Below, piece by piece: positions 1 through 11,917 of a stretch of DNA of 64,000 nucleotides. The DNA lies in NCBI GenBank assembly GCA_014904985.1, contig MU128917.1, positions 241,340 to 305,339 on the forward strand, read 5' to 3'. The translations under genes were made by a program, and so were the position numbers. The stretch comes from Hydnum rufescens UP504 (taxonomy: Eukaryota > Basidiomycota > Agaricomycetes > Cantharellales > Hydnaceae). The stretch's first letter is position 1. Every line of letters begins with the position of its first letter. The notes below the pieces were generated by a model, which ran no database searches, had not been told where the DNA came from, and worked only from the letters and a program-made list of their open reading frames with translations.

Positions 1-723
1 CTCAGAAAAGAGGGGGGGCGGGGGGTATAGAGCGTGGAACGTACACCCAGCAAGGGCATCCTGAAGTGCACACTGAAAGAAACAATGTCAGTCGGGTTGC
101 TCGCCAGTCATAATGAAAATCATACGGGGAAGGGATACTGAGGTGCCAAACGATAATTGATAGCTGTGAACGAGTTGACAGTGTGCACCTGAGGAACAAG
201 CACAGCACCATTAGATGATCTTACCGAAAACTCGGCCATTCATATTTCTAAGCAGCATTAGATCCAGGATCATGGTAACAGGTAACCAAGCTTGCATACC
301 CGGCGTATCGCTGCATCGAGAATCTTTCTTGATCAACGGAGCCGAAGAAATATCCTCTGAAACACAGGTCCATCAATTTCTCATACAATTAGAGGATCAC
401 GCGACGAACCCTGCGTGAATATGGTATAGACATCGCATCGAATCCAAGTCGGAGAAAAATTCCCCTCCCTTGTCGTTCCCGGGCGGCTTCGGATCAGCAC
501 TCACCACACTCTCACGCCTTAATCTCTCTTTCTTGGCAGATTCCAAGTCTTTCTTCATAACAATCCAACTGGCATCGACCCCGTTCAGGCCACGGACTTG
601 CCACCAGCGCGTCCCACCTGTTACGCGTGAAGCTTGCTCCTCACCGCCGAGGGCGTTGATAAGGTGTTCCGCAGCTAATCGACAACTACTGAGAGGAACC
701 ATGACTCGCACACTACGAACCAT
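1..723 (-). CDS. Alpha/beta-hydrolase fold protein, 3' end outside window
   Basis: Partial gene read leftward off the window edge. Exons on the minus strand give, in order, a segment with GGTRWWQVRG (about 590-640), a strand ending YHIHAG joined across an intron to GYFFGSVDQE (about 330-440), and INYRLAPQYPFP followed by CALQDALAG (about 60-170). The HxGG oxyanion-hole motif followed by NYRLAPQYPFP is the signature of the hormone-sensitive-lipase/steryl-acetyl-hydrolase type of alpha/beta hydrolase; here the loop reads HAGG rather than HGGG. The catalytic Ser, Asp and His lie beyond position 1. The N-terminus is uncertain: the ATG near 723 opens the frame, but an upstream exon up to about 950 is possible. 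Substrate cannot be told; such enzymes hydrolyse small esters. The family is fairly secure, the start is not. Confidence 0.6.
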
Positions 724-1459
724 TGGCGATACTTGAATAGGCGCTCATTTAGAACCTAGATCTTCAGGTGTCGAGAATCCTGTATACCTAGAAGATGCAT
801 ATTAGAGAATTCTTGTAATTCTTCAACGGGGTGTCTATGTATTATTAAGATTCGTGTAAAAAAGACTTGATAAGAACGCAGGGAACAAGGCTTGCCTCGT
901 TGCAGATTCGAGGAATGACTTGTGAAGCAACGGATAGCTTTCAACTAATGTCGATCCATGTGCAACTGATGCAGTGCCGACCTTTATAAGAGTGAACAAC
1001 TGACAACACATTAGGCGAGTCTGTTGTGAGCCACATTAGAGGGAGGGAAATAGTTGCGCCCAAACCTCATCATAGGAGAAATCATGGCCAGCGCTGGGCT
1101 CTGGTGAATTAATCTTGTCCAAGAAATGCTGTAGAGCGGTAGAGAATAGGTGAGGGACGGTTCTGGCGCCCATAGTCGCTGCGTATGCCAGAGGCATTAT
1201 TGACAGCTGCTAGATAAGGTGCTGCCGGCGGCGCGTTTAGTGCGAGGAACGTGTTGTTATCAGCACGTGTTTGTAAACAAAGTGGCGGATGTAACCGCAA
1301 GGCATCCCTTTGTAACGTGCATTGATTTCTATTTCGCCATCTGTGCTCCTGAACAACGTGGGGGGGGGCCAGGTGGTATCTCTCGGAACAAGCTAGTTGC
1401 ACTTGGTCTGGTTGTTGTCAGCACACCCAAATTGGACGATCTAATTCTGCTTGCAAGTA
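724..1459. other. Intergenic, divergent promoter region
   Basis: Between the divergent hydrolase (-) and isochorismatase-like (+) genes. Short ORFs exist on both strands but none shows a recognisable domain or splices convincingly. It probably holds both promoters and possibly a first exon of the hydrolase gene. Confidence 0.4.
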
Positions 1460-2416
1460 ATGTCGGAATTTCCACCTCTGGGACCTGGAAAGTGGGAATT
1501 TCCTGGAGAAGCGGGGGACGACACAAAGCGCCCGGTCGCGCTATTCATATGTGATCTGCAGCCGCGCTTCAGTTCGCAAAATACTTATTGACCGCGAATC
1601 CGAGATCCGGGCTAATCGGCTCCTTACCCACAGATGCGGTAGCAAATTTTGATAGAGTCGTCATGACGGGCGCTAAGATGGTGAAAGCAGCCAAGGTCGG
1701 TGTGTGGTCTGGACCCAGTTCGTTGTTCTGGGCGTTGCATGCATGACCTGGCGATATTTATGTTTGCAGATTCTCAAAATGGGAATTGTGGTGTCTGAAC
1801 AGAGGCCCGAAGGTGGGATGCATTGCATCAATTACTGTATGTTTTGCCTGGATCCACTGACAGCTTTGTTCAGTCTTTGGAGCTACAGTACCTGGGCTCG
1901 GACTCGATGATTTAGGATTGGATCACAATATTGTCAAATTCTCAAAGGGCAAGTTTAGTATGGTAGTGCCTGAAGTGGAGGGCGTTATCGCCCCAGCCGA
2001 TGCAAGATTGTCGGTGGTGATAGTAGGCATCGAGGCGGGTCGTCTATAAAACCACGATACACGATATGCTCACAAATCTCAATAGGCGCATATTTGTGTT
2101 CTGCAAACGGCGCTCGACCTTCTGCGTAGGCAAGTGGAGGTGTACGTACTAGCCGATGGTGTTTCAAGTATCAACAAGGAAGAGGTTCCGATTGCCCTGG
2201 AGCGCATCCGGCAGGCTGGGGGTGTCGTAACGACTTCGGAATCTTTTCTATTTCAAGTGATGCGTGAGTGCCCCACTTGTCATGGGTCTGTGATGAGACT
2301 AAGTATTGCAAAATCCAGGCGATTCATCTCGACCCGAATTTCGAGAGTTTGCAAAACTGGTCAAGGACACTAAAGGGGAAACACAGGAGACGCTTAAAGC
2401 CTTGCTTCCGTGGTAA
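1460..2416 (+). CDS. Isochorismatase-domain hydrolase (ISOC1/ISOC2-like)
   Basis: Cysteine-hydrolase-fold protein. The ATG at 1460 starts a short leader ([12 protein letters not shown]) leading into [11 protein letters not shown], the first strand with the catalytic Asp. Later exons give [47 protein letters not shown] (the Lys), then [16 protein letters not shown] with the catalytic Cys, and [15 protein letters not shown]. The last exon (from about 2340) ends KALLPW-stop at 2416. Five to six short introns are implied. One is odd: after GIE the frame and homology require a donor reading GAG|GCGGGT, which would be a GC-AG intron (about 2031-2083). Members of the ISOC family are poorly characterised hydrolases, found in cytosol, peroxisome or mitochondrion; the natural substrate cannot be inferred here. 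The family call is strong because all catalytic blocks are present in order. Confidence 0.78.
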
Positions 2417-4085
2417 TTGATGATACCAAACTAGGGGCGTATTGCTCTAGTTACTGTTTCCAAAGCCAATGGGGTTTCCAAGAAATTACTTCGTGGCTGG
2501 TGGCAGCGTGACTGCTGTGGAGACCTGGCCCTACGTGTGGCGGCTTGGACCATTTTGGGCCTGATTGCTTGCTCAGGTGCCACTAATCGGACCATGGTGA
2601 AACTGGAAACGGTGGAGCGTTTGGTTGGGGGATAATTCCAGGCCTGAATGGTAAATCCGCTGTGCCGAACGACGCGGAGAAGCAGTGTGTCGCCCTTTGA
2701 GACTCATGGCGGACAGCGCCAATCAGAGAGGATCATTTGGGGCCAAATAAGACATAACGAATGCATCTGCTTTGGTCGTTTACAGTACTCCCAATGGGAT
2801 GAGTCATGGGAAGGAAACTGGGGCCTAATGAATAAGTTGAGGTTCTTTGGCCAAGTCAAGAGGTGTGCCGAGAGTGTGTGGATTCCCAAGGGCCAAGGAT
2901 CAAGTGTGATGAGGGGCATAGACTCATGCCGACGGCTCAGTGGCTCTTACGAGATTTTCCCGCAGTGCCTGTTGAGGAGAACCGCGGCCATGTTCGGATG
3001 TTGACCACGGCATATCACATGATGCTGATGGCGCGTAGTGAGGTGCCGGTTCCGGGACCGCCGCCGATGCCGACTCCCGCGATTGCTTCAGCCTGTGCCA
3101 CACACCGCCATATGTATATATATAGAGAGTGAATTACTCTTCGCATCATTTTTTGCTGACCGCGGCCAGGAGACAGATGTTTGCAAAGATCTCGAGTTTC
3201 ACCCGCTGCACCGGGGGGCCTGTCAGCTCGGAGCATACCAATTGGCTGAGAAACAGTGCTCGAGAAGTCACCCTCGTTGCAAGTGGACACTAGAAATCCT
3301 GTACAGTACTGCACGACTGTACGTATACATACATCTCGTACACGTTGAAAGAGCGTGCATGACTGTGTTTGAAATTGTGAACCTTGGTGTAGAGGGTAGA
3401 GGGTGGAGGATAAAAGGCCCGAGTGAATACATCCTGGCCAGGAATAGGCAACCATCAAGAAGTGTGTGAGCCTGATGCATGAACCTGCGCCGCCCATAGA
3501 GATAAAACAACTCCTATCACACCATCTACTACGCCCGATAACATCAAAGAAAGCCCACCGAGCACCCCCTGAAGGCCTACCCAAGGCCTCCCCCAACTGG
3601 GAGTAACCAATTTCCGATCCGCACACCTCTGGAGTGTGCTGAGGTTGTTAGGTGTAAATCTCCGAAAATAGATGCAAATAAATGCGAATAAATGTGAATA
3701 AATGTGGAGATAGTCTCCGCCCCTCGACAGCATCAGGTCGTGTGTTGATGGGTTTCGTCGCCCCAACCTCCCGTTGTTCCTGATCCGGTACATCAACAAA
3801 AAAGCAAAAGGGAAGGCAGACCAACCCCACAGCTCAGGGTCGCTCTCGGCATTCCCCTCGTAAACACTCAAAAGAGGTATACCTCCTGCACCTTCTCGTC
3901 CAACTCCCCGTAGCGCTCCGCCAGTCCAAGGGGATATTCCCGCCCCTCTTCCCCCGCCTGCTTTTGGTCGCTTCTGCTAGTACCGAATTAAGGGAATCTG
4001 CCGATCGGAGTTGAATCAGCCTTTATACTGTTCTCCATCACCTCCCTCTCTATTTCCCCCCCTTTCCCTCTTGTCCTTGCTCCCC
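2417..4085. other. Intergenic, no assignable gene
   Basis: 1.7 kb with several short ORFs but no domain that I recognise. It includes a small (TA)-rich run near 3115 and a short imperfect tandem repeat of an 11-mer (AATAAATGNGA type) around 3676-3706. Pyrimidine-rich tracts around 4020-4085 just before the RGS start are typical of fungal core promoters. Confidence 0.4.
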
Positions 4086-6337
4086 ATGGCCGGCACTGGA
4101 TCGGAAGAGGGGGCCTCCACCTCCCACATGATGAAGACCACCAAACGTGGCCGACCATTTCTCAAGGTTCGTTCACCTTCATCCCATCCATTTCTCTACA
4201 CCTCATCCCCCATCACTAGGATACCCTCGACCTATTTGCCACCTTGATCGTATCTCTTGAGCTCACAACCCACAAGCAATTTTTCCGCACATTCCCCAAC
4301 AGCTTCACCACGTGAGTTCCGCCCATCGGATCGGGTACTTTATTCCACATTCTGAGCTTAGTTGGCAGTGACGAGGCCGCCGCAAATTTGGCCTCCCTAA
4401 AGTTCTCCCAGTCCAATCGTGGCCCCGACCCGAAGAACCCCAACCGTGTGGTCACGACAACAACCACAACCACGTTCTCCATGACGCGTGACATGGCCAA
4501 ATCTATGGCACAACACTTCATGGATGCACGGCTCATCGAGAATGCCGCAGATCGATCATCCAATGTCTTCAAAGAGCGAGGTGTCTTTGTTCTTACTCCC
4601 AAGGGTCTTCATATTCTTGAGCGTTTCATCTCGAAGAATGGAATGAGTGCCGATCATCTTGTCAAGGTCTTTGAAAGCCAGCCCGTTTGTATGAAGCTCC
4701 TCCATCTCGAACGACGGCCTTCCGACGACGACATCATTACCACCGAAGCCGTCATCCTCTCCGTCTTCCGACGGTTCGCGGGGCGAAGCCCAAACTACAT
4801 GCCCCAGGGCAACGACTCCCCTCTTGACCCTACAGCAGAGTATTACGAACGTTCCAAAGGTATTCCAGTTTCAGACGTTCAGGACCGTGCTCCACAAATA
4901 ATCGGCAAGGGGCCCATCCAAACCCATCGTCATTGCTTCACCGCCGTCAGCGCACTCGAATGGCTCTGCGATTTCACATCCATTGTCGGGCGTGACGAAG
5001 CTGCAGAAATGGCTGCCCATTTCCTTCGATACCATCTCATAGAGCTCATTTCCGATAAGCGCAAAAGCAGCGATCAGGCTATTATTTTCACGGTGAGAGG
5101 CCACCCTACCAATGGAGCCTTCCCGGTATGTCTCTTCCACTCCCCTCGACCCCCTTTTCCGTTGAGTCTCATCATCCTTTTCTCACAGGAAGCCGAGTTC
5201 CGCTGCACTCCAAAGGCTATCTATCGGATCACCGACGTTGGGCGACAGATTGCAAAGTGGGACATGAACAGTGCATCCGGCTCTCCTGGACTCTCTGTCT
5301 CCAATTTACCCCAAGGAAGTGACAGGTCATCCACGGATGTTGGCGATGACGCCGCATCTGGCCCTGCCCCATCAGCCAGTGGAGAGACCATCGCATCGAG
5401 CACGGACGCTAAGATTCACCGCCGCATATCTATGGCTGAACGTCTGCGCGCGGACTACCGTGCTGGAGAAGGTGGAGACTCAGCCCCACACCCCAAGACC
5501 TCAAACACCGATCGCCTTCGTAAGATCCTCGAAGAGCCAGCGCTACGGAGCCTCTTCCGTGAATTCTTACGAAGCAATTTCTGCGAGGAGAACTTGTGCT
5601 TTTGGTTGGATGTTCAAGATTTCAAGCGGCGATTTCATACAACCTCCAGCGCCAACGCCAACACTTTTGCTGGACGTCCTTCTACATCCAGAGGTAGCCA
5701 GGGTACTGTCGGTCAGGCCGCAATGGAGAAACACCACGAGTCTCTCGTGACCATGACATTCGTGATCTACAATACGTATTTGGCCCCCAGTAGCCCATGC
5801 GAGCTGAATATCGACCATGGTCTGCGGAACGAGCTCGTGGCGTATCTCAATGAAGTTCTCACGCTCACCACCGGGATGACTGTCAAGGGATTGGTTAAAC
5901 CCGAACATGCCAACACATTCAATGCGACACAGCTCCAGACGATGATCAAACTTTACGAACGGATCCAGATCCACGTATTCAGGCTCATGGCTACCGACTC
6001 GGTTCCCAACGTAAACTTCTTTCCCCCCTTACAAGGCCGGTGCTGATGCTAAATGCTCATACTTCTTCTCCAGTTCATCAAAACACCCCGATTCCTTGGC
6101 TTGCGGAGTTGGGTTGAAGATATTGAGCAAATGGAAAACGACGATTACATCGCTACTGGTCGTGCCCCTGCTGCGCCTCCAGGACTCGGGGGCGATCCTA
6201 ATGAAGAGATCGGGCGGACGTATATGACCATCAGTCAAGCTGCAAACGAGAAGGCGCAGGACAAGCTCAAGAACGCCAAGCTTGTCGCACAGATGGGTCC
6301 CCTGTCGGACGTTGATCTGGCTGATGTATCCTCATAG
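4086..6337 (+). CDS. Regulator of G-protein signalling with two DEP domains (FlbA/Sst2/Thn1 type)
   Basis: Five exons splice cleanly: 4086-4166, 4220-4311, 4369-5125, 5189-6010, 6074-6337, giving about 671 residues. Domain order: DEP 1 at about residues 28-115 (DTLDLFATLIVSLEL with KQFFRTFPNSFTT), DEP 2 at about 245-320 (ALEWLCDFTSIVGRDEAAE and LIELISDK), a Ser/Ala/Asp-rich linker, then an RGS domain at about 419-592 (LRSLFREFLRSNFCEENLCFWLDV, interrupted by a Ser/Thr-rich insert, and the closing TPRFLGLRSW). This is the fungal FlbA/Sst2 layout. Such proteins speed GTP hydrolysis on G-alpha, with the DEP domains tethering them to receptors or membrane; in Schizophyllum the related Thn1 controls aerial hyphae and hydrophobin expression. 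Alternative starts are unlikely because the first exon leads directly into the DEP fold. Confidence 0.9.
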
Positions 6338-7389
6338 CTGAAACCCTGCTGCTTGTCGGGGGGAATAATTAGCCGGCGAGCAGCTGCAGATTAGATTCAT
6401 CGTCTTGGCAGACGACTCTTGGCCTCGGACCCGGGGCTGGTCCCCCTGTCTAGCACTAATTCCACCGATCGATCTCCCATCCTGCATCCTCGGACCCCTG
6501 TGTGTTCGTCTCCCCTGGATACTCTCGTACTCCCTTTTCTCCTTCCCGTCCTGATATGAGATTCTAGTATAACCCTCGGGCAACTCTGCCGCTAATTTGT
6601 CGTGTTTGGTTCATCCGTTCTTCTACTTCCCCCTCCCCTCCCTTTAACTCCTTCGGCATCCTATATGACCGATTGATATCCACGAATATGTCATGCCGAT
6701 ACCTCTCGCTCTTGCCATATTTCTTTTCTTTCCTCACCCCACGCCTTACCCCCAATCTGTACCTCAAATCTGCATCATGCATTCATTCAACTAGGTCATT
6801 GCCAACCAACAGATCATGTTATTTTTTTTCAGCCGTGTGCCCCCCCTGTTGCCCATAAACTCTTGTCAGTCGCTGCCTCTCGCTGTCGTGATCTTCTTGA
6901 CTTTCTCTTCTCTCTTACCACTCCTCATTCCTTCTTTTTTTTTTTTTCTTGTACGCGGTGTTCGAGCGGTGGGAGTACAATAATACAGTACGGTACTCTT
7001 ACGCATCCCTATTACAGTTAGGTCCGGCCAGGAAATTGTCCCAGCCCTTTTTCTGTTCTGTCCTTTCTTTTCTTTTCTTGTGATAATCTTGATATCTTGA
7101 TAAACGAGGTCACACTCTCCCGCTCCCCTGATCCCGACGCCCTACACACGCACTCATACCACGCACGCACGCACGCACGCACACCACACGCTACTTTGTT
7201 TAAACTATTTGTATTTTGTGGTGCGTGCGTGGGTGAGGCGCGACGGGCGGTAATCATTCCAGTATTTGCCGGCGTGAGAAGGGTGGCAAAGCGTTGATGT
7301 TAAACGAGTTTATTCAGGGCCCACGCAAAAAAAATACCGATCGATCGCGAGGTCCCCTCACCCCAACGGCGAAATGAGCATTCGGTACA
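6338..7389. other. Intergenic, pyrimidine-rich
   Basis: About 1 kb after the RGS stop. It is strongly C/T-rich on the plus strand between 6590 and 6960, with a poly-T run near 6936 and a (CACG)n microsatellite near 7163. I see no gene; it may hold the RGS 3' UTR. Confidence 0.4.
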
Positions 7390-10076
7390 GTACATACATG
7401 GATAATGACGCGAGTTAATTAAACGCCCAACGACAAGGTGCAAGGCTTAATTGGCTTAATTGACACAAAATTTCCCCTGCGAGGAAACACGAACAGCCGG
7501 TCACCATTAATAATGAGGGAAAAAAAGGAAGAACCAATGCCACACACATACATATACCAACTTGTAACTTGCACCATCATCATCAACCCGCCCTTCTCGC
7601 CGCCCCCATCATGATTGCCACGCCACGCCACGCCCAGAGATCGCACGACTCTGGGGCTCTCCCAGTCGACGACGCGCTCCATGACCACTCTCAGCCATAC
7701 TTCCACATCAGGACGCACTACCCGACGTGCCCCCGCCTCCATTTGCCGACGGCAATTAGCCGCGCCAAGACCAATATGCCGTGCTTGCGCCAGAACAGGG
7801 GAAGCGACGAAGCGAACGGCCAGACATGTCTATGCTCTACCGTCGCGAAACGAAACGCCTCCGCCCCCCCAAGAAAGACATCTCCCCTTGTCAGCGCAAT
7901 GTACGCTCGGGGCAAGGCAAAGGAAAAGAAAGGGAATATTTCTTAGAGGGACTGAAAGAACATCTCGACCGTGGGCCGTGGGATGGAGTACGCGAAAAAA
8001 GGGGGAAGACAAGGAACCCGAAAGGCGTACCTTGCATTTACCGGCTAATATCCAAAGGAGGACGCTCACCCGCCGGCTTATAAAGCCTTCGTTATCGCCA
8101 GCAGTACCCCCCATCTTCGTCTTCGGACTCTATCATCGCTACTGTCCTCACATCCACCTCCGCTTGTTTTGCGTCCAAAAGTCCTTTCGGCAGGTAAAAA
8201 CCCCATTCAGGTAGGTTTGTGTTACGTGAGTATAGGGTGTAAGTATGCGTAGATTATTAGGAAAGAGAACGCAGGGACAGCCACTTACGACAGATGTAAT
8301 GATGGATACACGAACGAGCTCGAAGACATGTGTGAAGGATGGAGTATATTGCACTTTGCGCTGGAAGGCCCCACATATTGAACATATGCGTCCTATAGAT
8401 ATATGCCGAGTCTGTATCCCGGCACCCAAGTTATTATATTGTCCTTTCAATTGACACCCCCGGCGACGGAAGAAGCAGAAGAATGACACACCAATGGCTT
8501 GGGTGAGATTAGAGGTAGACATAATGAGCACGTTCTTTCGGTGCTTGAGTTTATCAAGTTGTGTGAGGAGGGCATTTACGACGCGTATGGCATTGGACGG
8601 TTCGTTTCCTGACATTACGCCCGTGCGCACGGCCGTCAGACTCTCAACTTCGTCTAAGATCCGGCTACCCAATCATGCATGCGAAGAAAAAAACGCAAAA
8701 TTAAAGTGGAGCTGTTAGTCTATCCATAAAGGTTGATTCATATTTAAAGCCAGGGGGAAAAACCAGCAAATAGGAGAATAAAACGGAGCGCTTCGGCGAA
8801 ATTGAATGACGATAATTACTTACCGATGAGGACGACGACGACGAAGGCAGTGTCATCATCCACTAAGTCTGTGATATTTGCAAATAGCTTTTCCCACTAA
8901 TTTCCCTGATTCGGAGAACCACTTGGGAAATAGTGAGTGCGAGTTGATCTCTACCAGTTTGGAGTGCGCATATCTAGTGGCGTTCATGGGAAATCGATTA
9001 ATCAGGGGTGAGTTTGAGAAAGATGCTCATGAATGTAGATTGGGATTTGCAATGCCTAGCATTGACATACCTGCTTGAGAGTCGTATAGACAGTTTTTGT
9101 GCCAGAGCTATTAACAGCAAGATCCGTTAGCGTACGAACAGTTTCATTGTAGTGTGATCGGCAGTACGAAACCGAGAACTTGGATTCAAAGGCACGGGAG
9201 TGGGATGGGCAATGCAGAGGGAAGCTCACCCCGACAAAGGGATGTCTTGCCCGTCCCGGGTCTAAACAAATGGATGCAATCAAATGGGCATATAGGATCT
9301 ACTTTGTGAGAAAGAATGCTTACGGGCCATGCAAGAGCACGACGCTGGGAAAAGGAGCACGAACATTAATTTTTGGCTGAGAGTACGAATGAGTAATCGA
9401 AGACGCGTGAAATCACGATTCCATGCACGATATTTGCTTGAAGGGAAGACAGGAGACGAGTCAACGATGTCGGTGAACAGTGAAGGTTGAGCAGACACTC
9501 AGAACTCACAATCAACGTCTGCGTCTGAGACACAAGGTAGCGTAGATATAGTTGAGCAAATTCGTCTTATATACTAAACTGCCGTAGTAAGCGTAAGTCC
9601 AACTGACGCTTGGCTTCAATGATGTATCATTGGTGCAGTGAGACCTCTACGCACCTGTCCATACTCCCTCGAGACACCTATTAGGAAGATCGCATCACAG
9701 TCGCAGGACTCACATCATCCCCGTCCAGCCTTCCTCCTATCCAATCCTCCGAACTATCCATTTGGGAGGGCTGATGGATGTGGATCTCCAGAATCACTTC
9801 CCTACAGGCAACACATGGCTTGGACATGCTAAAAATGAAATGTGAGGCAAATGACGCGTCAAATCGCGACGGTGCAAATGTAATGGAAAGAGGCGCTGAC
9901 AGCTCTCCGATGCAGTAATGAGCTCTACATTCTGGCACAAACGCGATGGGTTTCCCAGCCCGAAAGTACTGAGAGGATATAGAGTGTTTCATCCTGCTCT
10001 AGCAGCTCTTTTACTAGTTCGCTGATGGTATCAAAACGAGCTGTTGAGGTTGACTTCCAACGAACTTCTACTATGT
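7390..10076 (-). pseudogene. PCH2: PCH2/TRIP13 AAA+ ATPase, decayed duplicate copy (copy A)
   Basis: Colinear with the intact gene at 22437-24994, including introns, but broken. Recognisable pieces on the minus strand: the [18 protein letters not shown] block (about 10020), the CRALAQKL exon (about 9100), INSHSLF (about 8950), the Walker B/sensor stretch [12 protein letters not shown] to STSNLTQAI (about 8495-8660), and a C-terminal DVEVWL block (about 7700). Disabling changes seen by comparing the copies: an extra G after GK near 8888 (GGGAAAAGC against GGGAAAAC), rearranged bases and an extra G around the DRADI block near 8380, a CT deletion near 8315, and a one-base insertion in the SGRSLRR exon near 7785. 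Homology stops near 10076 inside exon 2, so exon 1 and the promoter are missing. It cannot make a full AAA+ protein. Confidence 0.85.
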
Positions 10077-10256
10077 AGGGGGTGGTCCAGAAAAGTGTTA
10101 GAGGTCCATCATCCTATGGCTTTGATCTTGTTGTCAGCAATCCCCATGAGAGCATGATGGGTCACTCCACTGGAGTGGAAGTAATGACCTGCAATATCCC
10201 TCGGAAAGATAAATCAAGCTCGAGTAGGAATAGACCCGTCTACGCGCGCCCACAGG

Positions 10257-11917
10257 TAGTGTTGCCGTGACTTGCAATTTGAGTTGACTCAGGTCGCAAG
10301 TCGAGTCGTTCGGAGTCGCGCCGAGTCACTTCAAAGTCGAGTCGCTTCCGCGACAAGTCACAAGTTGAGTCACAGAAGTCGGTCAAACGGACTAGATATT
10401 CAGGATACTGTTCCATACATAACCAAAGTAGTGTGTTGTATTCTATTGATATGCCATTGTAACAATGGACTCTCAGTGTAGTACTGATTTGCCAAGCACT
10501 GATAGTACCCGTTTTCTGGCAACAAAAAATTTCCATCATGTTGTACTCTTCTATGGCTCTTCACTCTTTACTCCCTTGTCTGTGATCAACTTGTGCACTT
10601 ACCACAGCTGAATATGGCAAACCACCCAAATAGCAAGATGCCACATGCTTCAAAATGAACATGAACAATTGCTATTGACTCTACTTCTTTAGCAGAAGGC
10701 CAGGAGGCTTCTGGCATGTAGTATGCCATGTACACACCATCTGCCACACCCCACCATTCTCACATTGCTCAATTAGCCAGTCAAAGAATCCCTCTGGCTT
10801 ACGCCCAAAAAGACTTGAAAAAAAATTTTAAGACAGATCTAGACTCGTGACCAGTCCTGGTACAATGGGGATTGCCGGCAGGTTCTGTCTGACCGACCAA
10901 TCAGAATGTCGAGGCTGAGGGCATTGAACCGAATTGTGCACTTGGAGAGTGGATGAAATGGCCTCAGCACTCAGTGGCCTCGGGTCAAAGATCCCCATGG
11001 CCTCCATGCGAAGGCCTGTGTTGAAGAATCGGTGCGGAGCCACTTGGATTCACACAACAAGAGAAAAGATAGAGCATTTGATCAGAGCTCAAGTAAACAC
11101 TTGAGGAACTTCGGTACATCCCGTGAGACTATCTAGAAGGATACGCTGACTAAGCAATGAGCGTTAGAGTTCGCCCATCCCCAATTCCAACAGTCTGAAT
11201 CTATCCTCTGCCATGAAGAGTAGCAGATAGATCGGTTGGCGTTCATTTTGAAAGCAACTGACCGGAAACAAGTTGTATTAGCACTGCCAGCCTTTGCTGG
11301 ACTCAATGCGAACGTGATCCATCGTCCTAGTTGGTTTACGGATACCGATGCGGCGATGACCTTGCATTTTTTGCATTTTGATGCAACAACAGCATCTAGT
11401 TGTGCTTTCCGAGCTGTAATAACGCCCCCAGAACGATGCCATAGCCTTTCGGACAATGTTCTGATGGTCAGAATCATATAAGTTGAAAAGCTCAAGACCT
11501 AGCAGCTGCTCGGCCATATTCGACGATACTTCGTAATTGTCAGTCGAGAAAACAAATCTGTATTATCATTGCTGGATTCTGATTGGTCGTCAGACAGAGT
11601 CCCTCGACGGCTCGGTTCGAGGACTGGTCACGAGTCTAGGACAAATCCTCTCGGCAAGAAGGCATGTGCCAGCTAGGAAGCTTCTTCACTGGATGGTATT
11701 TTGCATTGTTACAATGATTTGGAAAAGGCGGGTCTATTTGATGATGAAGCGAATATTTCTATATGTATGTATGGGAGGTGCCGGAGGTTCAAGTCGACTC
11801 AAGTCGCAACTTGCGACTTGACTGCGACTTGGAAGTCATACGAAGTCGCAAGTCGCTCAAAGTCGCCGGAAGTCGCCGAAACTCGAATCGTAGTCCCGCC
11901 GAGCCGCAGCAACACTA
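10257..11917. mobile_element. Decayed hAT-like element, no transposase
   Basis: Begins TAGTGTTGCCGTGACTTGC and ends GCCGCAGCAACACTA, matching the terminal sequence of the complete hAT element at 17545-20989. Both ends carry the same kind of subterminal clusters (GTCGAGTC, AAGTCGCAAGTCG). No hAT transposase ORF lies inside. The flanking 8-mers (CCCACAGG before, TTCTCAAA after) do not match, so there is no target-site duplication. It is either old and eroded, or its two ends come from different insertions. A further inverted-repeat unit is nested inside. Confidence 0.6.
10839..11639. repeat. Nested unit with long inverted repeats
   Basis: A perfect 20-bp arm at 10839-10858 (CTAGACTCGTGACCAGTCCT) is repeated inverted at 11620-11639. 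Pairing resumes further in (CTGTCTGACCGACCAATCAGAAT near 10885-10907 against its inverted partner near 11576-11599). This gives about 65-70 bp of interrupted terminal inverted repeat around an 800-bp unit. No coding domain and no clear target duplication were seen. It could be a foldback or MITE-like insertion inside the hAT-like element. Confidence 0.5.

Noticed and set aside
4216..4602. Minus-strand 128-residue ORF over the RGS start
   Set aside because: A shadow of RGS exons 2-3, whose DEP domain is clear.
7160..7185. CRISPR-like or regulatory meaning of the CACG repeat
   Set aside because: A plain tetranucleotide microsatellite without spacers, in a eukaryotic genome.
7569..8214. Overlapping plus-strand ORFs of 100-199 residues
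   Set aside because: They lie opposite the PCH2 pseudogene and are basic, low-information translations with no domain.
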